Assembly (NCBI GenBank): GCA_947503625.1
Contig: CANNEK010000001.1
Span: forward strand, 1,296,152-1,360,151
DNA: 64,000 nucleotides
DNA from: an uncultured Kordiimonas sp.
Lineage (GTDB): Bacteria; Pseudomonadota; Alphaproteobacteria; Sphingomonadales; Kordiimonadaceae
Direction: 5' to 3'
Part shown: positions 43,556-50,543 of the stretch, one piece after another
Layout of the letters: each line of letters starts with the position of its first letter
How positions within the stretch are numbered: the stretch's first letter is position 1
The notes under the pieces: generated by a model
The model's input: only the letters and a program-made list of their open reading frames with translations
Databases searched by the model: none
Told to the model about the DNA's origin: nothing
Program-made: the position numbers and the translations under genes

Positions 43556-43795
43556 TTGGAAATTACCCGTGAACAACGCAAACACTGGGCAGAAGACCCG
43601 GACAACATCAACTTTAATAATTGGCTTAACCCACAAGTTAGAGTGAATGATCGCCTGTGCTTGGAGACCCTTTATGAAACTGCCAAAAAATGGGGCATAG
43701 ATAAAGAGTATCGCCATTTGAACAATGGCCAACAGCGAATGAACGTTGGTAAAGCCCTGCGCAAGGTCGTGCCTCGGCATCTGTGGGAAAAATAA
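43556..43795 (+). CDS. Small hypothetical protein
   Basis: 79 residues from a TTG start with AGGAG 7 bases upstream. Charged and helical (EITREQRKHWAEDPDNINFNNWLNPQ ... GQQRMNVGKALRKVVPRHLW), with an Arg/Lys-rich C terminus; no family recognised. The spacing to the XRE gene suggests co-expression; a toxin-antitoxin pair is possible but there is no motif evidence. AT-richer than the genes to the left. Confidence 0.6.
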   Translation: MEITREQRKHWAEDPDNINFNNWLNPQVRVNDRLCLETLYETAKKWGIDKEYRHLNNGQQRMNVGKALRKVVPRHLWEK

Positions 43796-44096
43796 GATTT
43801 GAAGGCACCAATCTCAAATAAACTACGACGCCAGCCCAACATGGTTATGAAGTAATCTCATTTGTTCACTTTTTGTTCTTTATTATAAATCATTTCCAAT
43901 GTATATTTACTCTTTGATCATCAAGCTTCCCAAGCATATTGCTGATTTTGAAATTGCTTTCCATAGCTTCTAAGTCATTGATGCAGAATCACTTTTCGAG
44001 CACTACGATATTCCGCATAAGTCTTTGAAAAAAAATAACTTTTAATGTTGTGTTTTGTCCGTTAGTTTTAGACCGTCAAGTAAATGAGGAGGCTAA
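43796..44096 (+). promoter_or_regulatory. AT-rich upstream region of the ASCH/PIN-GNAT/kinase unit
   Basis: About 300 bases with no credible gene. TTGTTC (43862-43867) and TATAAA (43884-43889) with 16-base spacing form a possible promoter. A strong ribosome site GAGGAGG lies 5 bases before the ASCH start. The region is markedly AT-rich, so chance promoter matches are likely. Confidence 0.35.
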
Positions 44097-44552
44097 ATGC
44101 TACAGTCTAATATGTTTGCTAAGGATGTTTTAGTTAGCATCAAGCCTGAATATGCTTTCCGCATTTTGAACGGACAGAAGACGATTGAATTGCGGCGTAA
44201 ATTTCCTGAAACATGTACAATCGGTGGCACAGCTTATATTTATACTTCGAGTCCAGTAATGGCTGTCACTGGCCGGTTCAAGATTAGCGACGTCAGAAAG
44301 CTCACGATTGAAGAACTATGGACAGAATATGGTGAAGCTGCCTGCATTTCTGAACGAGCCTTTTTTGATTACTTTAGCGGCATCTCATACGGCTACGCGA
44401 TAGTTGTAGAAGACCCAGAGGAGCTTGATCAGCACATACCGCGCGACCTTTTGAAGGAAATTTTCAATTTTACGCCGCCTCAATCTTTCCGCTACTTGGC
44501 AGAGGGATTTGGGGATATGCTACAGGATGCAAGATTACAAATTTCTAATTGA
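44097..44552 (+). CDS. ASCH-domain protein
   Basis: 151 residues. VLVSIKPEYAFRILNGQKTIELRRKFPE at 10-40 is the ASCH signature (PUA-like fold; K-x-E in the ligand pocket), followed by YIYTSSPVMAVTGRFKI. ASCH proteins bind RNA or modified nucleosides; some hydrolyse N4-acetylcytidine. It has an excellent ribosome site and its 3' end overlaps the start of the PIN-GNAT gene, giving a tight three-gene unit with a P-loop kinase. The region is AT-rich and looks horizontally acquired. Confidence 0.85.
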   Translation: MLQSNMFAKDVLVSIKPEYAFRILNGQKTIELRRKFPETCTIGGTAYIYTSSPVMAVTGRFKISDVRKLTIEELWTEYGEAACISERAFFDYFSGISYGYAIVVEDPEELDQHIPRDLLKEIFNFTPPQSFRYLAEGFGDMLQDARLQISN

Positions 44553-46056
44553 TACAAACGTCTTTATTGGACTTGAAGACGATCGAAATGTTGACGAGGT
44601 ACTTGCAGCACTTTCTCGCAAATGTGCAGCTTTCAATGTTGGTATATTCACGCATGACGCAAACAACGATGACCTCAATCGTGATAAAGACGCTGACCGC
44701 AGGCAAAAATCACTAAGTAAGCTATCCAAGTTTCGGACACTTAATTCTCTCCCTGGAGAAAATAAAGAAGACCTTGAAAAACAATATGGTCAACTCCCTA
44801 AAATTAATGATGTTTGCGATGCAAGACTCCTGAATGCCGTCGCAGCTGGTGCAGTTGACTTTCTGGTCTCAGAAGACGCTGGGTTAAGAAAGAGAGCTTC
44901 CCGAGCGGGAATAGCCAGCAAGGTTTTTAGTGCACAGGAAGCACTGGAATGGGTAACCCAGACTTTTGAGCCCAAGCAAGTTCCGCTTGTACATATAGTG
45001 GAACAAAAAGCGCACGAAATTCCTAGAAATGACGAGATTTTTGAAAGCCTAAAAGAAGACTACAAAGACTTTGATGGCTGGTTCTCTAAATGCATCCACG
45101 AGCATCGCGATTGTTGGGTCGTAAAAGCGAACGACGAAATTGCAGGAATAGTAATTCGCAAAGATGAAACCCATAGTGAAGCCGCTACAAAACATCCGGG
45201 TCCAAAAATCCTCAAAGTATGTACGTTCAAAATGAAGCCAAGTTATCGGGGAGAGAAGTTTGGTGAGCATCTGCTCAAGCAGATTCTATGGTTTGCCACA
45301 AAAAACTCATATGATTTAGTATATCTAACGGCCTACCCAAAACAAGTGGCACTTATACGCTTGCTAAAAGAGTATGGTTTCAAGCCCACCGAGACAAAAC
45401 CAGACGGCGAATACTTTCTAGAGCGAGAAACCAAACCCACCGAAGTGGATGTTAACTGCGGCAACGATGCTTTAAAATATGCCTATAGTCATTATCCCCA
45501 CTACTATGACGGCTCCAAAGTCCAAAAGTATGCTGTCCCCATCTTAGCCGAGTATCACAACACTTTGTTTCCAGAAAAATCTGAATTGAAACAGCCAACA
45601 CTTTTCGGATTTGATGTGTTCGCAGGAGTAAGCAAAACTCCCGGCAACACTATTCGCAAAGTCTATTTGTGTCGATCCCCCATTAACAGACTTACGGCAG
45701 GCGATCTATTGCTATTCTATAAATCAAAAGACCACAGGTATGAAGTTTCGCAAGCGGTTGTGACTTTAGGGATTTTTGAAAAAATGACTATCTGTGAAGA
45801 CTTGGCAAGTCTGGTGAAAACCATAGGGCGTAGATCAGTTTTTAGTGAAAAAAAACTATCGAAAATGATGAAAGAAAAGGCTACCCCAATTAAGGTGATC
45901 GACTTTTTGCTTCTGGGGCATCTTGAACCCCCTATTGGCTTAAGAGAGTTAACTGAATGGAATGTTTTGAGTGGCCCACCTCAGTCCATAGGCAGCATTC
46001 CACATGAAAGATATAAAATACTCCGCCCAAAACTGAAGCTGGAGAGTCTAGAATAA
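44527..46056 (+). CDS. Three-domain fusion: PIN-like nuclease, GNAT acetyltransferase, PUA/ASCH-like C terminus
   Basis: About 509 residues from ATG (MQDYKF); an in-frame TTG six codons earlier is an alternative and neither has a clear ribosome site, consistent with coupling to the overlapping ASCH gene. Domain 1 (1-145): PIN-like, with Asp9 in LIDTN, Asp98 in VCDARLLNAVAAGA and Glu116-Asp117 in VSEDAGLRKRA, the acidic residues of the fold. Domain 2 (about 170-300): GNAT, with the strand ILKVCTFKMKP leading into RGEKFGEHLL (acetyl-CoA loop) and LTAYPKQVALIRLLKEYGF. Domain 3 (about 345-505): NTIRKVYLCRSPINRLTAGDLLLFYK resembles an ASCH/EVE (PUA-like) barrel. Predicted to act on RNA, perhaps tRNA; this is inference. 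Confidence 0.72.
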   Translation: MQDYKFLIDTNVFIGLEDDRNVDEVLAALSRKCAAFNVGIFTHDANNDDLNRDKDADRRQKSLSKLSKFRTLNSLPGENKEDLEKQYGQLPKINDVCDARLLNAVAAGAVDFLVSEDAGLRKRASRAGIASKVFSAQEALEWVTQTFEPKQVPLVHIVEQKAHEIPRNDEIFESLKEDYKDFDGWFSKCIHEHRDCWVVKANDEIAGIVIRKDETHSEAATKHPGPKILKVCTFKMKPSYRGEKFGEHLLKQILWFATKNSYDLVYLTAYPKQVALIRLLKEYGFKPTETKPDGEYFLERETKPTEVDVNCGNDALKYAYSHYPHYYDGSKVQKYAVPILAEYHNTLFPEKSELKQPTLFGFDVFAGVSKTPGNTIRKVYLCRSPINRLTAGDLLLFYKSKDHRYEVSQAVVTLGIFEKMTICEDLASLVKTIGRRSVFSEKKLSKMMKEKATPIKVIDFLLLGHLEPPIGLRELTEWNVLSGPPQSIGSIPHERYKILRPKLKLESLE

Positions 46057-46605
46057 ATGGCCAAGGCGGTAGGACTTTTCGGTGTATCAGGGGTGGGGAA
46101 GTCTCACATGGCACGAGAATACACTTCTTCTGCACCCGATGTACTTCATGTAACTGCAAGTTCATTGCTCAATAAAGCAAGGGATATGTCTTCAGGTGAC
46201 CTCCGAGTGCGCAACACAGCTGAATTGAAAAGCAATCAAGAGCTCATTATTTGGGCTTTGGACAAGATACGATCAGAGTTTCCAAACAACAAAATCATTT
46301 TCGATGGGCACCTTGTCCTAGATACGGATCATGGGTTGAAAGCCATAGAGCTCAGCGTCTTCCGGAAACTAGATTTAGCTGGATATATTCATTTGGTGGA
46401 GCCCAATATTGAGGCCTTAGTAAGAAGGCGTCTAAACGATAAAAAAAGAGACAGACCAGTCAGGTTAGTAGAGTACCTTAGAGAATACCAATCAAAGTCA
46501 ATCGCTCTTTGCAAAGACTATGCTCTAGCGTTAGGCCGACCTCAAGAAACGATTCATGCAGGTGACACAAATGCATTAAGTCTCGCGCTAGACGAACTCA
46601 TGTGA
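46057..46605 (+). CDS. P-loop kinase, adenylate-kinase-like
   Basis: 182 residues, starting directly after the preceding stop codon (TAA-ATG), with GGAG 12 bases upstream. Walker A GVSGVGKS at 9-16, a strand IIFDGHLVLDT at 80-90 in the position of the nucleoside/nucleotide kinase acceptor site, and an Arg/Lys-rich lid RRRLNDKKRDRP at 123-134. The fold is that of small nucleotide or polynucleotide kinases. As third member of the unit it probably phosphorylates a nucleotide or an RNA end dealt with by the other two proteins. It ends the AT-rich block. Confidence 0.75.
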   Translation: MAKAVGLFGVSGVGKSHMAREYTSSAPDVLHVTASSLLNKARDMSSGDLRVRNTAELKSNQELIIWALDKIRSEFPNNKIIFDGHLVLDTDHGLKAIELSVFRKLDLAGYIHLVEPNIEALVRRRLNDKKRDRPVRLVEYLREYQSKSIALCKDYALALGRPQETIHAGDTNALSLALDELM

Positions 46606-46659
46606 TCGCTTGCAGTTCACTCCCGCCAATTTCCGGCCAAAGTCAGGCATGATCGCCCC

Positions 46660-46710
46660 CTACCCCGAGCGCGCAGCACCCCGGCTGTCCATCGCGACGT
46701 GCTTGTTTCG
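46660..46710 (-). pseudogene. Remnant 3' end of a gene like the small basic protein at 48104-48340
   Basis: Minus-strand frame reading HVAMDSRGAARSG-stop, matching the C terminus NVAASSRGAARSG-stop of the small basic protein 1.4 kb away; the DNA is identical at 24 of 25 positions across CCCGAGCGNGCAGCACCCCGGCTG. No start or ribosome site is present. It sits at the right edge of the AT-rich block. Confidence 0.5.
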
Positions 46711-46776
46711 GTTTACTGTTAACCTGAAAATACGTCGATAAACACAGGCCTTGAAAGGCCAAGAGGAACAGGGTGT

Positions 46777-47490
46777 TTATAGCGCTTGTGTGCTGTTTGT
46801 CCGGAACCACCCTGCAATGGAATGGCGGTCACAATGTGTTGTCAGAACTTCATGGGCGACATCTTCGCTGAGGAACGCGACGACTGTTCCGAATTCCGGC
46901 ACTATTGTTATTTCTTGAGAAGGCGCTTCCTTGGGATATATCACCAGTTCGCCGCCATCTTTGGGGGACCAGTTTTTGTTGAGATATATGACAATGGACA
47001 GTTTTCTGGTGTTGTCACCGATGAAGGCATCCCGGTGCCTGCGGTAAAAATCGCCTTGTCTGTAGCGTGAAAAATGGCTTTCGAAGGAAACCAGCCCAAG
47101 GAAAAGCTGCTCGTTCAGGTACATTTGTAAAGACGCTGCCCACGCCAACCATGCGGCGCCGGATTTGCTGGTGCCTTCAATCCACGATATTTCGTCGCTG
47201 CGAACACGGGAGTTCAGCTTGCTTTTCCGGTTTTTTCCGATGCCGGCCTTGTGAAAACGGGCGGGGTTCCTTTCCTGTATTTCATCACTGAGCATCCGGC
47301 AAAGCAGCGGCGGCAACGCGTTGGTCTGAACGCTGTATCCGGTATCGAGAAGGTTTTGCACCATACCATCGAAACCGGCCAATCGCTGGGCAGTGGCAAG
47401 GTCTGTTTGCTGCTCTGCGGCATGGGCAGATGCAGGAAGACGTTTTCCCGGCCCGGCCAGATCGCCGGTGGGTAAAATCCGTACGGCCAT
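46777..47490 (-). CDS. 2-oxoglutarate/Fe(II)-dependent oxygenase, prolyl-4-hydroxylase-like
   Basis: 237 residues from the ATG giving MAVRILPTGD, with AAAGGA upstream. The jelly-roll core has iron ligands His152 and Asp154 in RRHRDAF and His213 in DVAHEV, with Arg222 binding 2-oxoglutarate in DRHSIAGWFR. Sequence context (FSRYRQGDFYRRHRD, GGELVIYPKE) is that of SM-20/EGL-9-like bacterial prolyl hydroxylases, which modify proteins such as EF-Tu. Target unknown. It is transcribed alone and is not adjacent to a translation factor gene. Confidence 0.88.
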   Translation of the reverse strand: MAVRILPTGDLAGPGKRLPASAHAAEQQTDLATAQRLAGFDGMVQNLLDTGYSVQTNALPPLLCRMLSDEIQERNPARFHKAGIGKNRKSKLNSRVRSDEISWIEGTSKSGAAWLAWAASLQMYLNEQLFLGLVSFESHFSRYRQGDFYRRHRDAFIGDNTRKLSIVIYLNKNWSPKDGGELVIYPKEAPSQEITIVPEFGTVVAFLSEDVAHEVLTTHCDRHSIAGWFRTNSTQAL

Positions 47491-47595
47491 GGTGTGATCC
47501 TTTAACAGGATACGAAGCGGCGTATCAGGAAACAGAGCGGTCAGACAGGGCGGGCGGGACAGGAGAGAGCCGAAAAGACTGGGCCGCCTGAACAA

Positions 47596-47621
47596 CCGCC
47601 ACCAGCCAGGGCTGATGGCGG
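47596..47621 (-). terminator. Terminator of the cold-shock gene
   Basis: On the minus strand CCGCCATCAG pairs with CTGGTGGCGG (one U-G wobble) around a 6-base loop, then TTGTTC. It lies 12 bases past the stop codon. Confidence 0.55.
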
Positions 47622-47633
47622 CGGGTCGTTATA

Positions 47634-47843
47634 TTAGTCAATAACAGACAGGTTTTCGGCAGATGACTTGCCGTTTTGACCGGTCTGAAGCTCGAAAGAC
47701 AGCTTCTGCCCTTCCTCCAGCCCGGAAAGACCGGCGCGCTCTACTGCCGAGATATGCACAAACGCATCGTTTGAGCCATCTTCAGGCTGGATAAAGCCGA
47801 AGCCTTTGCTTGAATTGAACCATTTTACTGTACCAGTAGCCAT
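47634..47843 (-). CDS. Cold-shock domain protein (CspA family)
   Basis: 69 residues: [16 protein letters not shown] (RNP1) and DAFVHISAV (RNP2), the whole cold-shock domain. It binds single-stranded RNA/DNA as an RNA chaperone. AAAGGAA precedes the ATG, and CCAAT-GGG-ATTGG forms a small hairpin just upstream of the ribosome site, which could tune translation with temperature. A terminator hairpin follows. Confidence 0.96.
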   Translation of the reverse strand: MATGTVKWFNSSKGFGFIQPEDGSNDAFVHISAVERAGLSGLEEGQKLSFELQTGQNGKSSAENLSVID

Positions 47844-48025
47844 TGTAATTTCCTTTAACCAATGGGATTGGCGCGGGTCACACTATGTGCCCCACGCGTC
47901 TTTTAACGATCACATTGTCAGGAGAAAACTAAGCTAATCGGCGTACCGTTTGTTCAGGCACCACCAAACGAATGTAAAACGTAAGGCCCATATATGGGGT
48001 GTGCGCCCGGCAATACAATGCCGTT

Positions 48026-48069
48026 CCCCGATAAACGGGAGTGTTGCCCCGAATAGAGGGGGAGTGTTG
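48026..48069. repeat. Imperfect 22-bp tandem repeat
   Basis: Two adjoining units of the form CCCCGAtaaacGGGAGTGTTG and CCCCGAatagaGGGGGAGTGTTG. Each unit can fold as a CCCC/GGGG mini-hairpin. It lies between the cold-shock gene and the small basic protein gene. Confidence 0.5.
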
Positions 48070-48103
48070 CTGCACCTGCGCGGAAAGAACAGTGGCGGAC
48101 GGC

Positions 48104-48340
48104 CTAGCCCGAGCGGGCAGCACCCCGGCTGGACGCCGCCACATTGGGAATGTTTTTGCCGGCAGCACCCTTGCCGGTGTTTAATTTGGCGTCAAACTTT
48201 CCGGGGGTGTGCTTTTGCGCTTTAACCTCGGCAGGGGTTGCGTCTTCGCCTGTGTCGTGCGCGGATGCCGGGGCCGCTTTTGCCGCATGCATCTCGGCCA
48301 GCCTCTTTTTCTTGCGCTCGCGTGCTCTGGCTTTGCTCAT
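48104..48340 (-). CDS. Small basic hypothetical protein
   Basis: 78 residues from ATG giving MSKARARERKKKRLAEMHA; AAAGGG lies upstream. The N-terminal 20 residues are almost all Lys/Arg/Ala, suggesting nucleic-acid binding; the rest is Ala/Gly/Lys-rich and probably disordered (AAPASAHDTGEDATPAEVKAQKHTPGKFD). I recall similar short proteins in other alphaproteobacteria, but no function. Its last codons are duplicated as a fragment near 46.68 kb. Confidence 0.65.
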   Translation of the reverse strand: MSKARARERKKKRLAEMHAAKAAPASAHDTGEDATPAEVKAQKHTPGKFDAKLNTGKGAAGKNIPNVAASSRGAARSG

Positions 48341-48755
48341 CGGGCTACCCTTTCTGATCTGTTGATCACCACCGTAGGCGATGCCCGCCCAAAAGGAAAG
48401 CCGGCGGCATTTTGCACCTGACAAAAACCGGCCATGATGGCTGTTTTGCATGCACCGGGTTTCGCAAGGCGACCACCGCCGGGGCGTAAGCAACAGGATT
48501 GCGCCGGGTCAAAACACTTATAAATATATTTTATACAATTATTGCGATAGAACACATTATTGTCTAGGTTACATGCAAGTGTCTGCCTGCAGACAGTTCG
48601 ATAATGCGATGGGGGTCGTGGCAGATAGTTGTTTGGGAACGTTTCCAACGTTCGGACCGAACCATGTATCTGCAAAAATGACATCACACGAAACCCCGCC
48701 CTCTTCGCAACCGACCTGTCTGGCTACAACACGGGATTAAAGGCGAAAAAGGGTA
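48341..48755. other. Gene-free interval
   Basis: No frame with a ribosome site or family resemblance. GAACG-TTTCCAA-CGTTC at 48637-48653 is a short palindrome that might be an operator for the gene starting 100 bases on. AT-rich around 48520-48560. Confidence 0.35.
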
Positions 48756-49310
48756 ATGATAGACCTGATAGACTTTCATCAGACAGACCAGGCGGCTTTT
48801 AACAGCTTTGGCTTCGTGGGGGCGGAAGACAGAAACACCGAGACCGGCGCATTGGAAGCGCTGGGCCCTCAGATAGTTTCGCCGGAATATTTCGAAAAAC
48901 TGTTCGTCTGGAATGACTGGCGCCGAAATCAGTTCCTGAAGCTTCTCGACTGGCTTGATGAAATCAGGCGGAATGATATCAAAACCATGTGCATCTGGTT
49001 TGGTGGCTCCTTTACCGAAAAGAAGGATGAGCCTGCCGATATAGACCTGTTGTTGTTCTACACGACGATAGGCGTGGTGATGCCACAACCTCCGTACCTG
49101 AATCGCAAGGTTTGTGAGGAGCGTTACGGAATTGATCTCCGGTCAATGAATGTCAATCAAAATCCGGTAAATGTTGTGCATCAGGTAGTCCAGTATGTAC
49201 TTTATTTCTCGCATCCGACTTCGACAAAAGCAGGAGCGCACGAGCCGTTTCATCGCCGGGCCATAATATCCGTACCGGGTGACGGGGTCGCCAAATGGCA
49301 AGACGGCTGA
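48756..49310 (+). CDS. Nucleotidyltransferase-like protein (DUF6932-type)
   Basis: 184 residues. The core WFGGSFTEKKDEPADIDLLLFY (about 85-106) has the nucleotidyltransferase GG-S and D-x-D pattern, here in the form found in DUF6932 proteins, where a GSF motif and 'P.DID' follow one another closely. A leading helix DWRRNQFLKLLDWLDEIR precedes it. Both motif halves are intact, so activity is possible. Such stand-alone proteins are often accessory or defence-related; the neighbouring genes do not tell. Starts with ATG (MIDLIDF) preceded by AAAGGG-like sequence. Confidence 0.65.
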   Translation: MIDLIDFHQTDQAAFNSFGFVGAEDRNTETGALEALGPQIVSPEYFEKLFVWNDWRRNQFLKLLDWLDEIRRNDIKTMCIWFGGSFTEKKDEPADIDLLLFYTTIGVVMPQPPYLNRKVCEERYGIDLRSMNVNQNPVNVVHQVVQYVLYFSHPTSTKAGAHEPFHRRAIISVPGDGVAKWQDG

Positions 49311-49363
49311 CTTGAATAAACGCAGGATGAGAAACAACGACGACACGGCATGGAGAAGAGACG

Positions 49364-50311
49364 ATGATGCAAAAATGGTTATCACGGATTTCAGCGGCAG
49401 GGGTTGTTGCAATCGTTGCTGCAACAAGCTCGGTATCTGCCTCTGACCGCCTGTTTATCGGCGCAACATGCAAATTCAAGGGTCTGGAAACGGAATCTGC
49501 AGTGCGAGAGCGCATTGAGAGACGCAAGAGCAGACGGACGCCTTACTATGGCGATATGGTTTCGCTCGAACTGCTGGAAAGACTGCGACTTAACTATGTT
49601 TTGGGAGATTTTGAAGCGCTTGAACTGGATCTGAACCAATTTCAATCGCTGGCCGAGAGTATTTTTGATCGGAACGGTGTTTATTTGATTGCCAATGCAT
49701 TAGCCGCCGCCGATCTGATTGGCCGCTATGATGTTATTGAACAAATCCTGGACGAGATACCATCCCGGCGTTTGATATCCGAAAACCTGCGATCCGGTCG
49801 GGCGTTTGACGGCTTTATCTACTCCAACCGGGTCTTCAAGTCATATTTTGAAGCCAGACTGGCCATACAAAATGACGATTACGACAGTTTTGTTGGCAAC
49901 TATTCGGTTATCCACAAACATATTCATTATCTGCGTCCGATTGTCGATCAGGTGGGCGATCTGGATGATGTGTCCGATGAGATAGCGGCTGGCTATATTG
50001 AGGACCTTTCCAAGAGCGAATATCTCCTGGCACGGCTCTTTATGGAAGCAAGCCACCATAGGCAGTGGGATGAAGGTGCGCTGGCGAAACCTCTTCTGGA
50101 AGCCTCAATACGGCCTGCCCTGCGTGAAAACTGCTCGTCCAATCTAAAGGTATTTCTGTCTCATTTGGTTGCGGACGTTTTTGAGGCACGGCCCACCCCC
50201 GGGGAACAGGCTACAAAATACTCGGACCTGCAAAACGCATTGCCAGTTCTGGCCTCGATAAATGCACAGTGGCAATCACTTCAAAATCCAGGGAAGAAAG
50301 AGGGACGCTGA
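49364..50311 (+). CDS. Exported hypothetical protein
   Basis: 315 residues with a signal peptide (about 1-27, ending VSASD). The mature part is helical and acidic, with runs such as MVSLELLERLRLNYVLGDFEALELDLNQFQSLAESIFDRNG that look like TPR/alpha-solenoid helices. Two cysteines (CKFKG near the N terminus and ENCSS near 265) could pair in the periplasm. No family recognised. It lies 230 bases before the RTX protein gene on the same strand, so a joint role in secretion or protection of that protein is possible but unproven. Confidence 0.65.
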   Translation: MMQKWLSRISAAGVVAIVAATSSVSASDRLFIGATCKFKGLETESAVRERIERRKSRRTPYYGDMVSLELLERLRLNYVLGDFEALELDLNQFQSLAESIFDRNGVYLIANALAAADLIGRYDVIEQILDEIPSRRLISENLRSGRAFDGFIYSNRVFKSYFEARLAIQNDDYDSFVGNYSVIHKHIHYLRPIVDQVGDLDDVSDEIAAGYIEDLSKSEYLLARLFMEASHHRQWDEGALAKPLLEASIRPALRENCSSNLKVFLSHLVADVFEARPTPGEQATKYSDLQNALPVLASINAQWQSLQNPGKKEGR

Positions 50312-50543
50312 TGCGTAACCATATGTTTTTTAAAGCCGGTCAGGGGCCTTAGGTCTGCAATATGCAGGCTGGTTATGTGGATAAAACGCTGGGGTACATA
50401 CCCAAGGCGGACCGCATAACCCGGCTTGAATAATGATCAGAAACCGGAAGGAGCAAATAGCTCCTGAACAACATTGCCGCAAATGGCTGCGACAGTGAAC
50501 AGGGCAGTTTTGTCAAAAACCATGAATCAAAGGGAGATTGTAT

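Noticed and set aside
43307-46605. The island as an integrative element with attachment sites
   Set aside because: No integrase, tRNA target or flanking direct repeat was seen; only the base-composition change and a gene fragment support acquisition.
48337-48687. 116-codon minus-strand frame upstream of the small basic protein
   Set aside because: No ribosome site, Cys-rich random-looking sequence overlapping the likely promoter region.
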